This document shows positions 1 through 7,022 of a stretch of 30,276 nucleotides of DNA, piece after piece. The notes below the pieces were generated by a model that saw nothing but the letters and a program-made list of their open reading frames with translations, searched no databases and had not been told where the DNA came from. This DNA comes from CALXXL01 sp964512385 (GTDB lineage: Bacteria; Verrucomicrobiota; Lentisphaeria; Victivallales; Victivallaceae): contig CAZEHZ010000014.1 in NCBI GenBank assembly GCA_964512385.1, forward strand, positions 1-30,276, in the 5' to 3' direction. The first letter of the stretch is position 1. Each line of letters opens with the position of its first letter. A program made the translations under genes and the position numbers.

Positions 1-26
1 GTGTACGCGAGGGCTATAACGTGCCG

Positions 27-232
27 TCAGGCGTAGGCGTCCGAATAGACGGGGATGTCTTCGGAACCATCACCCCATTCGATCAGTGCGGGGGCTATCG
101 GCGGGGCGCGGATCGGCATTCCCAGACAGGCCAGTATCTTCCGTATCGCCTCGGGCGGGTTGACCGCGCACAGGATGCGCATCCCGCAGGTACAGATGAC
201 AGCGCGATGCCGTGACGATTCGGCAGATCGTT
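27..232 (-). pseudogene. IS91-like transposase, C-terminal fragment
   Basis: The minus strand is open from about 232 down to a stop at 27-29. The translation contains a zinc-ribbon half (ICTCGMRI) followed by NPPEAIRKIL and PPIAPA, and ends in SDAYA. This tail pattern (C-x-C, then a basic helix, then PPIAPA) is familiar from the C-termini of IS91/IS801-type rolling-circle transposases. The zinc-binding and catalytic N-terminal parts are absent: upstream of about 232 the sequence changes abruptly to AT-rich DNA without homology to the family. The fragment is GC-rich compared with what follows. It is a broken remnant. The exact IS family is a guess from the tail only. Confidence 0.5.
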
Positions 233-270
233 GACTGGATAAATTTTGTTCTTTTCCGTGATTTTGTTGC

Positions 271-298
271 TTGACAATGGTTTGGCGGATGGTATTTT
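271..298 (+). promoter_or_regulatory. Putative sigma-70-type promoter
   Basis: TTGACA (271-276), a 16-nt spacer and TATTTT (293-298). The spacer length and -10 type match other promoters in this window, for example the one for tRNA-Pro. It points rightward into the broken qacE/sul1 piece, which suggests that a host promoter and leader were joined to integron DNA. Confidence 0.5.
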
Positions 299-310
299 AA
301 AGATTGAAAG

Positions 311-329
311 CTTCCGGATTCGCCGGAAG
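311..329 (+). other. Leader hairpin
   Basis: CTTCCGG and CCGGAAG form a 7-bp stem around the loop ATTCG, about a dozen bases after the putative -10. There is no T-run, so it is a 5' leader hairpin rather than a terminator. Its function is unknown. Confidence 0.35.
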
Positions 330-403
330 AGGTTCACATAACAGAAAATTATAAGACGTTCGCAATGTCCGCTCAAGAAATTTGCCGCTTATTTTTCTTA
401 TCC

Positions 404-694
404 ACATTAAAATCTAGCGAGGGCTTTACTAAGCTTGCCCCTTCCGCCGTTGTCATAATCGGTTATGGCATCGCATTTTATTTTCTTTCTCTGGTTCTGA
501 AATCCATCCCTGTCGGTGTTGCTTATGCAGTCTGGTCGGGACTCGGCGTCGTCATAATTACAGCCATTGCCTGGTTGCTTCATGGGCAAAAGCTTGATGC
601 GTGGGGCTTTGTAGGTATGGGGCTCATAATTGCTGCCTTTTTGCTCGCCCGATCCCCATCGTGGAAGTCGCTGCGGAGGCCGACGCCATGGTGA
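404..694 (+). pseudogene. qacEdelta1: qacE-delta1, 5'-truncated
   Basis: From about base 404 the translation matches the integron QacE-delta1 small multidrug-resistance protein as I remember it, from LKSSEGF through to the characteristic delta1 tail ending RRPTPW. The first 20 or so residues are missing, and with them transmembrane helix 1 and the Glu that binds cations in all SMR transporters, so this cannot be a working pump. An ATG at 365 is in frame but brings 14 unrelated residues (MSAQEICRLFFLST) and has no clear ribosome site. The stop overlaps the sul1 start (ATGGTGA), exactly as in class 1 integron 3' conserved segments. The left junction near 404 is abrupt. Confidence 0.9.
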
Positions 695-804
695 CGGTGT
701 TCGGCATTCTGAATCTCACCGAGGACTCCTTCTTCGATGAGAGCCGGCGGCTAGACCCCGCCGGCGCAGATCAGTCTGGCGGCGGGAGCGGATCAGGCGT
801 TTGA
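688..804 (+). pseudogene. sul1: sul1, 5' fragment only
   Basis: The ATG at 688 begins MVTVFGILNLTEDSFFDESR and continues to about PAGA, matching the start of Sul1, the sulfonamide-insensitive dihydropteroate synthase. Near base 766 the match stops. The frame then runs through unrelated residues to a stop at 804. Only about 26-27 of roughly 279 residues remain, so no enzyme can be made. The position directly behind qacE-delta1 is the standard order of the class 1 integron 3' conserved segment. The right junction joins DNA that encodes the inside of an amino-acid permease in another frame. Confidence 0.9.
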
Positions 805-1414
805 CTCGGTGTTTGCGGTATTCCACATTTCGTGGATGACGCCGGTGATGTGCTTTTTGCTGGCATACGGAGCGATCACGATGGTGGTGACGTGGGTGCT
901 TGGTCCGTCGAAGGGAGTGCTGGAAGTCGCGAAGGAGGGATACCTTCCGAATTACTGGCAATACCGGAACAAATACGGAATGCCGACGCGGATTTTGACG
1001 GCGCAGGGGATTATTTCCTCGCTGTTGGCGTTGGTGGTGTTGTTCATGCCGACGATCAGCGGAGCGTTCTGGATCATGTCGGCGTTGACGGCGCAGTTGT
1101 ATATGATTATGTATTTGTTCATGTTTGCGGCGGCGATCAAGCTTCGTTATTCGCAGCCTGACGTGAAGCGTCCGTACAAGGTGCCCGGTGGTAAACTTGG
1201 AATGTGGCTGGTGTCGGGAATTGCATTTTTGACGGCCGCGTTTGCGATCGTGGTGGGTTTCATTCCGACGCCGGGAGTTCGTGCGGAGGGAGTGGAACAT
1301 GTGGTGTTGTATGTCGGTTTTCTGTTCTTCGGTTCGTTGGCGTTCATAGCGTTGCCGGTACTGCTGTACCATCGTTATGAAGCGAACAAGCGTAAGAATC
1401 AGGTGACCGAGTAA
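767..1414 (+). pseudogene. APC-family amino-acid antiporter, C-terminal part
   Basis: An open frame enters from the sul1 junction and continues to the stop at 1414 (about 215 residues). It shows five hydrophobic segments, a cytoplasmic stretch PSKGVLEVAKEGYLPNYW and a YRNKYGMPT turn. These are typical of the second half of GadC/YjeM-like members of the amino acid-polyamine-organocation family, which are normally about 470-510 residues. The first half is missing. A GTG at 809 could act as a start but lies inside a family region. Codon choice leans to G-ending codons, unlike the genes after 3.7 kb, so it may derive from another genome. A good terminator follows, so the 3' end is natural. The substrate cannot be told from this part. 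Confidence 0.75.
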
Positions 1415-1423
1415 CGGTAGTGT

Positions 1424-1465
1424 ATTCCGGGGCTTCCTGTTTGAGGTGGGGGCCCCGGAATTTTT
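1424..1465 (+). terminator. Rho-independent terminator after the permease
   Basis: ATTCCGGGGC (1424-1433) pairs with GCCCCGGAAT (1452-1461), a 10-bp stem with an 18-nt loop, followed by five Ts. It lies 10 bases after the permease stop. Confidence 0.85.
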
Positions 1466-1488
1466 CGCATAAAAAAGTAAAATTTTGC

Positions 1489-1516
1489 TTGCAAAACGTG
1501 GGAGAGATGGTATATT
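1489..1516 (+). promoter_or_regulatory. tRNA-Pro promoter
   Basis: TTGCAA (1489-1494), 16-nt spacer, TATATT (1511-1516), 46 bases before the mature tRNA. The same two hexamers at the same spacing precede the amino-sugar operon at 6954-6981, which argues that this tRNA belongs to the same genome as the right-hand part of the window. Confidence 0.65.
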
Positions 1517-1562
1517 AATAACACAGACGCGGGAAACAGCGTTTGTGATGGATTGATAATGT

Positions 1563-1638
1563 CGGGGTGTGGCTCAGCCTGGTTTAGAGCGTTGCGTTCG
1601 GGACGCAAAAGTCGGAGGTTCGAATCCTCTCACCCCGA
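1563..1638 (+). tRNA. tRNA-Pro (CGG anticodon)
   Basis: All four arms fold by eye. The acceptor CGGGGTG pairs with CACCCCG. The D arm is GCTC/GAGC. The anticodon stem TTGCG/CGCAA encloses the loop TTCGGGA with anticodon CGG. The T arm is GGAGG-TTCGAAT-CCTCT, including the G-U pair common in bacterial tRNA-Pro. The discriminator is A at 1638. CCA is not encoded. Total length is 76 nt. The DNA immediately after it is a headless transposase, so the 3' end of this tRNA is a junction. Confidence 0.93.
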
Positions 1639-1639
1639 G

Positions 1640-2383
1640 GTTTTGAAGCTTGCTCAAAACAATCCGGACTGGGGTTACGACCGCATTGCCGGAACGATGC
1701 GGTATCTCGGCTACGATGTCTGCGCCAGCACGGTCAAACACATTCTAAGCGACTACGGCATTGTTCCCGATCCCGAACGGCGATTACGCGGCGATTGGGA
1801 TCAATTTATCGAAACTCAGCAATATTCCACTGCGTCCACCGATTTTGCACAGGTGGAACGGCTGACGCCATTCGGGTTGGTTCGTGAGAGCCTTTTATTC
1901 TTTATGGACATTGGCAGCCGGGAAGTTCGGTTTGGAGGAATGGTTCATGCACCGGACAGCAACTGGACAACGCAGATTGCCCGGAATATGTGCGATATGT
2001 GGGATGGTTTTCTGCTGGGCAAAAAATATCTGATTCACGACCGCGACAGCCTGTTCAATAAACAGTTCGACGCGGTCTTTGAATCCATTGGAATCACCAT
2101 AAAGAAGCTGCCGCCGTTCACACCGCAGATGAACGCCCGCATGGAGAACTTCATTCGGGCGCTCAAGACGGAGTGCCTGGACAAAATGATTTTCTCGTCC
2201 GCAGCGCAGTTGCGGTATGCGGTGAATCAGTATCTGGAATATTGGAACCACTACCGTCCGCATGCCGGTCTTGGCGGCGCGATGGTCAAACCATACGAAC
2301 AGGACATGGACGGCGAGATCACCGAGGTGTCGTTCCTCGGCGGACTGCTGCACGGATACCGCCGGGAAAGGCGCGCGGCGTGA
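1640..2383 (+). pseudogene. DDE transposase (integrase-core, rve_3 type), N-terminally truncated
   Basis: The reading frame runs through the tRNA, but family-like sequence begins only at about 1640 (VLKLAQNNPDWGYDRIAG). It includes the helical pre-core segment (STVKHILSDYGI) and the integrase core. Candidate catalytic residues are the Asp in STDFAQVER, the Asp in LIHDRDSLF and the Glu in NARMENF, followed by RALKTECLD and the terminal YWNHYRPHAGL. This resembles IS481/IS3-like orphan integrases common in Lentisphaerota and Planctomycetes. The N-terminal helix-turn-helix region, usually tens of residues, is missing, so transposition activity is unlikely. No terminal inverted repeats were found by eye. 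Confidence 0.75.
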
Positions 2384-2793
2384 GCGTAAGGAATTTATGC
2401 ACCCCCGTGAGGAACGGCATACCGACCTTACGGAAATTCTCCGTTTTAATGGCGGGGTAGAAGTGATAAACCGCGACAAAGACTTTTTGATTTGAGCTTG
2501 ACTTTGAGCGATGGAGAATGGCATTCGGACAGTTGTTCCGTTCCGCCGATGCGAAATTCTCCAGTCGCAGACAGGGTGTTGTGAGCAAATGAGCGCGACT
2601 CGACTTTTCGAGGAGTGGTCATTTTGAGCTTGATTTCATAGCTCCGTGAAAAACGGAGAATGATTTTGGACGACCTATCGACGGCTCCCAGCCGTAAAGT
2701 CCATTCTGCAATGCGCCGAGCATTTCGCAAACAGAGAATAGCAAATACCTCATCTTCAATCCGTTGCACAGACGGAGAATCGCGCCTGCTAAT
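2384..2793. other. Non-coding region with imperfect repeats
   Basis: About 400 bases without a convincing gene. It contains two copies of TTTGAGCTTGAYTT (2491-2504 and 2623-2636), each followed by GGAGAATG (2513-2520, 2655-2662), and small hairpins such as CTCCGT-GAAAA-ACGGAG (2642-2658) and ACGGA-AATTC-TCCGT (about 2424-2438). Related GAGAAT motifs occur near 2735 and 2775. These may be debris of a short repeat family or of a transposon end. An antisense frame of 107 codons here has low-complexity, Lys/Ser-rich content and no recognisable domain. Confidence 0.4.
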
Positions 2794-3456
2794 TTATACA
2801 GCCCCGACGATTAAGGTTATGGCGGCGATCACCGAACCGTTTTCATCATAAATCGGCATTGACATGGCGGTAATATTCCAACGGTTTTTCCGTAAATTCA
2901 AGGCATAACCCAACCGCTTTACGTTTTTAACGGCACTTAAAATCAGTTCCGGCGTTTGATTTTCCGGAATCGACGCATCGCATTGTGCCGCAATTTCCAT
3001 AATTTCTTCATCGGTTGACGCCACCAGCAAGGCGGCCCCTACCGAACCTTCGGTCAACGGAAAACTGCTGCCGATTTGTCCGGTTAAAGTGATCGGGCCA
3101 TGCGGCTCGGCCCGCAACAGCGTAACCTGCTCAAAACCGCGGCGGATCGAAATTTTACAGGCAATTTCATATTTTTCCGCCAAATCATCAATAATACCTT
3201 GTGCCCGTTCCAGCATATCCAGTCGATTTTGAAACGGGTACAGCAAAGGCAATAATCCATTATCCAGCGTATAAATTCCCAGCGCATTTTTGCCCACCCA
3301 TTTATGCGTAAGCAAAGTTTGCAGAATGCGGTAAGTCGTACTCATGGAAATATTTAGCGACTTCTGTATTTCCGCCTGACTTGCTCCGCAATCTCTTTTA
3401 GACAACAACTCCAGTAACAAAATAGTTTTTTCAACAGCCGGTATTTTATTGTTCAT
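2794..3456 (-). pseudogene. IclR-family transcriptional regulator, C-terminus cut off
   Basis: The N-terminal winged helix-turn-helix is clear (QKSLNISMSTTYRILQTLL), followed by an IclR effector-binding domain (ITLTGQIGSSFPLTEGSVGAAL, then LGYALNLRKNRWNITAMSMP and ENGSVIAAITL). IclR proteins are usually about 250 residues. Here the frame stops after 220, just past the core strand AAITL, and about 30 residues of the last helix are missing. The final few codons (IVGAV, stop) belong to the unrelated DNA to the left, so the gene was cut near 2815. It may still bind DNA. The start at 3456 is preceded by AAGGTG. A palindrome covers the start codon, suggesting autoregulation. Confidence 0.8.
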
Positions 3457-3465
3457 ATTTGAACA
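3450..3465. promoter_or_regulatory. Palindrome over the iclR start (possible operator)
   Basis: TGTTCA-TATT-TGAACA is a perfect 6-bp inverted repeat with a 4-nt spacer, overlapping the start codon of the IclR-like gene. A further half-site TTGAAC lies at 3480-3485. IclR regulators commonly bind palindromes at their own promoters, so this is a plausible autoregulatory operator, by inference only. Confidence 0.45.
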
Positions 3466-3495
3466 CCTTATATTATTATTTGAACTACAGAGTAT

Positions 3496-3523
3496 ATAAT
3501 ATCGCTGATAAAAAAAATTGCAA
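3496..3523 (-). promoter_or_regulatory. Promoter of the IclR-like gene
   Basis: On the minus strand TTGCAA (3523-3518), a 16-nt spacer beginning with eight Ts, and TATTAT (3501-3496), about 40 bases before the start codon. It fits the recurrent promoter pattern of this window. Confidence 0.5.
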
Positions 3524-3600
3524 GTTAAAAAAACAAGAAAAACAAGATTATTTCAAATTAAATTCGCGCGCATTGCGGTTGGCGAGTGCGGGGAAAATTG

Positions 3601-3612
3601 GCATTATCGACT
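3601..3612. repeat. Half of the palindromic repeat near the secDF terminator
   Basis: GCATTATCGACT matches one arm of the repeat at 18495-18508 over 12 bases (the preceding TTG is also present but one base further away). There is no partner arm. It lies 20 bases from the secDF terminator, again in intergenic DNA. Confidence 0.45.
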
Positions 3613-3631
3613 CATTAGGAGTTATTGCTAT

Positions 3632-3675
3632 AAAAAAATGCACTCCTGAAGTTTTATCAACTTTAGGAGTGCATT
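3632..3675 (-). terminator. Terminator of the yajC-secDF operon
   Basis: ATGCACTCCTGAAGTT pairs with AACTTTAGGAGTGCAT (3638-3674) in a 16-bp stem with one G-U pair and a 5-nt loop. On the minus strand it is followed by a run of seven Ts (3638-3632). It lies about 30 bases after the secDF stop. Confidence 0.88.
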
Positions 3676-3704
3676 TAAACAAAACAAACTAAAAACAAGT
3701 GCGG

Positions 3705-6344
3705 TTATTGATTGGAAACTACTTCTGCATCCACAATTTCTGCACCGTCTTTGGTACGCTTTACTCCGGTGTGAGTGTGCTTATGCCAGCTGGCCACAAT
3801 CGGGCTGGCTACACAAATACTGGAGTAAGTACCGATAATTACCCCTAACAGCATTACCAATACAAAGTCATTGATACTGATACCACCGAAGAAGAACAGA
3901 ATTACCAGCACCATTAACGTAGTTACCGATGTTAGTATAGTTCGGCTCAACGTTTGGTTTAAGCTCAAATTTACCACACTGGAATACTTTAAGGAGGGAT
4001 TTAAACCCAAGTCTTCACGAATACGGTCAAACACTACAATCGTGTCGTTCAACGAATACCCGATAATGGTCAGCAACGCCGCAATTACCGGCAATGAAAT
4101 CTCACGCCCGCATAATACGAATATACCCGTGGCAATGATAATGTCATGGAACAACGCCAAAATCGCCGCCATACTGTAACCGAATTCATAGCGGAAAGAG
4201 ATATAAATCACAATCGCCACAAAACTCCAAAATACCGACCATACCGCCGAACGACTGAAAGTGTCGCCAGCCATACTGCCGATAGAGGTATCTTCGCCGC
4301 CGTTTAATAAAGCAGTGGGATATTTACTGTTCATTTCACGCATAATGCGCTCTTTAGCGGTTTCGGCGTTGGCTTTGCCGGACTGCACGGTGTCTCGAAT
4401 CAAAATCTGCAGCGTGCGTTCCGACTCATTCGTCGGGTTATTTTTATACGTAACCTTAATACCTTCATAACCAAGCGCTTTTAATGATTTTTCCAAATCA
4501 TTTACCGGAATACGTTCGGTATAATTAAAGGTAATCTGATTACCGCCGGTGAAGTCAATGCTAAGCATTTCTTTACCTTTTAAAGCCATTATTACCAAAG
4601 ATGATACCAACATAATGCCGGAAATTGTATAGAAAATACGGCGTTTGCCCATAAAGTCTATTTTCGGCTTGGACAAAAATGAAAACATCTTCATCGTCTT
4701 AAAGCTAAACATCCGGGCCAGAATGTCAAATAACAACCGTGTAAGCACCAAAGCACAGAATACACTGGTAATGATACCGATACACAATGTTACCGCAAAA
4801 CCCTTAATTGCCCCGGTACCAATACTGTACAGGATAATCCCCGTGAATAACGTGGTTAGGTTGGAGTCCAGCACGGCACTGGAGGCCTTACTGTAACCCA
4901 GTTCTATCGCTTCGCCTAAATTTTTGCCTAAATTGAGTTCTTCACGGATACGTTCAAAAATCAGCACGTTGGCATCCACCGCCATACCGATGGTAAGAAT
5001 AATCCCGGCAATCCCCGGCAGTGTCAAGGTGGCACTGAACGCCGCCAAAGCACCTAAAACCAAAACAATGTTTATCGTTAAGGCAGTTACCGCCACCAAA
5101 CCGGCACGCAAATAGTAAACGGCAATAAATATTGCTACTAATAACAACGCCAACGCCCCGGCATAAATACCGTTACGCACGTTGTCCGCCCCTAAAGTCG
5201 GGTCCATATCGAACATGGCTTCACGTTCAATTACAAACGGAATACTGCCGCTGGACAAAGCATCGGCGATCTGCTTAACTTCTTCCTGCGAAAAATCCCC
5301 GGTAATCTGCGCACTGCCGTCAATAATCGGCGTCTGAATTGTGGGGGCGCAATACAAACGGTCATCCAGCACAATTGCCAAACGTTTGTGCAAATTGCGG
5401 GTACTTACTTCCGCAAAGCGTTTAGTACCGGCGGTGTCAAAACGCAGTGCAATACTGCGCTGACGATTGGTGGGGTCCTGTTGCGGGAATGCTTCCCGAA
5501 TCCCCTGCCCGTCCATTTCCCAGCGTTTCTTAATGAACACATAATCACGAGTCGCCTGCCGTTCGCCGTTTTTGTTTTTCTTAAACTCCACGGTCTCCTT
5601 TAACTCATAGCCGACCGGCGGAGTATAACGCCGTCTGCCGGCATCATCTAAAGCCAGATATTCCGCTACTAAGCGGCTGTTGTCTTCATGCACCAAATGG
5701 AAGCGCAAGCGGGCGCTCATGCTGACCAGATTGGCGAGTTTCAATTTTTCTTCTTTAGATACCACCGGCGCACGCAAGGCGATAAAAGAGTCGCCATACG
5801 GCACGATTTCGCTTTCATTAATGCCCTGGTCTTCCAAACGGGAGCGCAGAATTTCAATAATCTGATCGCGATGGCGGTCAAAATTCTTCATCTGTTCTTC
5901 ATAACGCCCCTGCCGGGCAATCGCTTCAGACTCGGTTTCTCCCGGGGTGGGAGTGGCATCCGGCGAAACCAGCTTTAAGGTAAATTCCACCCCGCCGGCC
6001 AAGTCCAAACCTAAACGGATGGAGCTGGCGGCTTCTTTACGGATGGAGCTGATAGCGTCGGCATTATTTTCCAAACGGTCAGATTTTAACAAATCCGGCA
6101 GATAAACCCCATTACTGTTGGCGGCGGTAAACAGCGCCGAGGCGTCAAACTCCTCTTTGCCTTCCTGCTTCAGCTTTAAGGCGTCCTGTTCCACCTGTAC
6201 GGCCACCGGGTCAGTCGGATTCTTTAACATCTTATGGAACGTGGCAAAAAAATCACGCTCCCCCAACGGATACATGGAGGCGGCAAACACTCCAATCACA
6301 ATCAGAGTGATAATAAGCCTCAGTAAAATCGGTTTTTTATTCAT
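3705..6344 (-). CDS. secDF: Fused protein-export membrane protein SecDF
   Basis: SecD and SecF pull exported proteins through SecYEG using the proton-motive force. Here both are one 879-residue chain, as in some PVC bacteria, Bacteroidota and Bacillus. The SecD half has an N-terminal membrane helix, the GLDLAGG signature (112-118), the periplasmic P1 region and six-helix bundle with MAVDANVLIFERIREEL. The SecF half begins near KIDFMGKRR (about residue 555), has SIDFTGGNQ and the matching GYSLNDTIVVFDRIREDL. The Asp residues in both motifs, needed for proton movement, are present. It lies 12 bases after yajC. The ribosome site is weak (GGAAAAG inside the end of yajC), so translation may be coupled. 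Length and order are typical of the fused form. Confidence 0.97.
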   Translation of the reverse strand: MNKKPILLRLIITLIVIGVFAASMYPLGERDFFATFHKMLKNPTDPVAVQVEQDALKLKQEGKEEFDASALFTAANSNGVYLPDLLKSDRLENNADAISSIRKEAASSIRLGLDLAGGVEFTLKLVSPDATPTPGETESEAIARQGRYEEQMKNFDRHRDQIIEILRSRLEDQGINESEIVPYGDSFIALRAPVVSKEEKLKLANLVSMSARLRFHLVHEDNSRLVAEYLALDDAGRRRYTPPVGYELKETVEFKKNKNGERQATRDYVFIKKRWEMDGQGIREAFPQQDPTNRQRSIALRFDTAGTKRFAEVSTRNLHKRLAIVLDDRLYCAPTIQTPIIDGSAQITGDFSQEEVKQIADALSSGSIPFVIEREAMFDMDPTLGADNVRNGIYAGALALLLVAIFIAVYYLRAGLVAVTALTINIVLVLGALAAFSATLTLPGIAGIILTIGMAVDANVLIFERIREELNLGKNLGEAIELGYSKASSAVLDSNLTTLFTGIILYSIGTGAIKGFAVTLCIGIITSVFCALVLTRLLFDILARMFSFKTMKMFSFLSKPKIDFMGKRRIFYTISGIMLVSSLVIMALKGKEMLSIDFTGGNQITFNYTERIPVNDLEKSLKALGYEGIKVTYKNNPTNESERTLQILIRDTVQSGKANAETAKERIMREMNSKYPTALLNGGEDTSIGSMAGDTFSRSAVWSVFWSFVAIVIYISFRYEFGYSMAAILALFHDIIIATGIFVLCGREISLPVIAALLTIIGYSLNDTIVVFDRIREDLGLNPSLKYSSVVNLSLNQTLSRTILTSVTTLMVLVILFFFGGISINDFVLVMLLGVIIGTYSSICVASPIVASWHKHTHTGVKRTKDGAEIVDAEVVSNQ

Positions 6345-6356
6345 AACAATATAAAT

Positions 6357-6764
6357 TTACTTTTCCTGTTTAGTGTCAATGCTGTCTACTTTCGGCAATG
6401 CGCCGGAAACGCCGGTTTTGGCAATTTCAATACGAACATTGTTGGCAATTTCCAGCAGAAAAGCGTCATCTTTCACTTCTGCTACAGTACCATAGATACC
6501 GCCGGTGGTTACCACACGGTCGCCCTTCATAATCTGGTTCAGAGCTTCCTGACGTTTTTTAGCCTGTTTTTTCTGACTGCTGCTCATGAAAAACATGAAT
6601 ACCACAAAAATCAGCACCAACGGCAGCATCTGCATTAAACCGCTGCCCATACCCTGCGGCTGCGCCTGCGCTTCCGGAGCGGCACCGGCGTTTACGTCTA
6701 CAGTTACCGATTCCTGAGCTACCGGAGCGGCGTCTGCCTGCCCAATTAACAAGAAGTTGTTCAT
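6357..6764 (-). CDS. yajC: Preprotein translocase subunit YajC
   Basis: A 135-residue single-span membrane protein that associates with SecDF. The N-terminal 40 residues are Ala/Gln/Pro-rich, followed by one membrane helix (LPLVLIFVVFMFFM, about 46-60). Then comes the typical cytoplasmic YajC segment SQKKQAKKRQEALNQIMKGD with RVVTTGGIYGTVAEV. It is somewhat longer than the E. coli protein (110) because of the N-terminal extension. The start at 6764 is chosen because it follows a GGAAAA ribosome site and precedes the conserved part; a longer frame upstream is a different reading frame. It is the first gene of the yajC-secDF unit. Confidence 0.95.
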   Translation of the reverse strand: MNNFLLIGQADAAPVAQESVTVDVNAGAAPEAQAQPQGMGSGLMQMLPLVLIFVVFMFFMSSSQKKQAKKRQEALNQIMKGDRVVTTGGIYGTVAEVKDDAFLLEIANNVRIEIAKTGVSGALPKVDSIDTKQEK

Positions 6765-6822
6765 CGTAATTTTTCCTTTTCTTTATGTTATTATTACAAA
6801 TCAAAATCATACAAAACTTTCA

Positions 6823-6851
6823 AATATACACCAAGATTCACATTTTGGCAA
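6823..6851 (-). promoter_or_regulatory. Promoter of yajC-secDF
   Basis: On the minus strand TTGCCA (6851-6846), 17-nt spacer, TATATT (6828-6823), about 60 bases before the yajC start. It drives the leftward Sec unit. Confidence 0.55.
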
Positions 6852-6932
6852 ATTTATACCGAAGAATTTATGATTTTTTACCTTTTTTTGTGTCAAAACC
6901 TAAAAAAATTACAAAATAATGCCCAAAACCCC

Positions 6933-6946
6933 TTTAAACGTTTAAA
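6933..6946. promoter_or_regulatory. LacI-type operator candidate
   Basis: TTTAAACGTTTAAA is a perfect 14-bp palindrome with the central CG that typifies operators of LacI/GalR-family repressors (compare TGTAAACGTTTACA-like catabolite elements). It ends 7 bases before the -35 box of the amino-sugar operon, suggesting control of that operon by a LacI-family protein. The binding claim is inference. Confidence 0.5.
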
Positions 6947-6953
6947 AAAATGC

Positions 6954-6981
6954 TTGCAAGCTCTGAATAAAGGTGTATATT
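6954..6981 (+). promoter_or_regulatory. Promoter of the amino-sugar operon
   Basis: TTGCAA (6954-6959), 16-nt spacer, TATATT (6976-6981), about 40 bases before the first start codon. The hexamers are identical to those of the tRNA-Pro promoter. Confidence 0.65.
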
Positions 6982-7022
6982 ATGGAGTCATTTGAAAATT
7001 AAAAACAATGGAGATGTGATTA

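Noticed and set aside
716..1372. Long antisense frame (218 codons) over the permease fragment
   Set aside because: Very rich in Arg and His with no domain; the plus strand encodes clear membrane segments, so this is a shadow.
1895..2524. Antisense frame (209 codons) over the transposase
   Set aside because: The plus strand has catalytic motifs of an integrase core; the antisense product has no recognisable domain.
2446..2769. Possible small antisense protein of 107 codons in the repeat region
   Set aside because: No ribosome site, repetitive content made from the short DNA repeats, no domain.
3459..3692. Plus-strand frame of 77 codons between iclR and secDF
   Set aside because: It runs through the iclR promoter and the secDF terminator and has low-complexity Lys/Asn-rich content.
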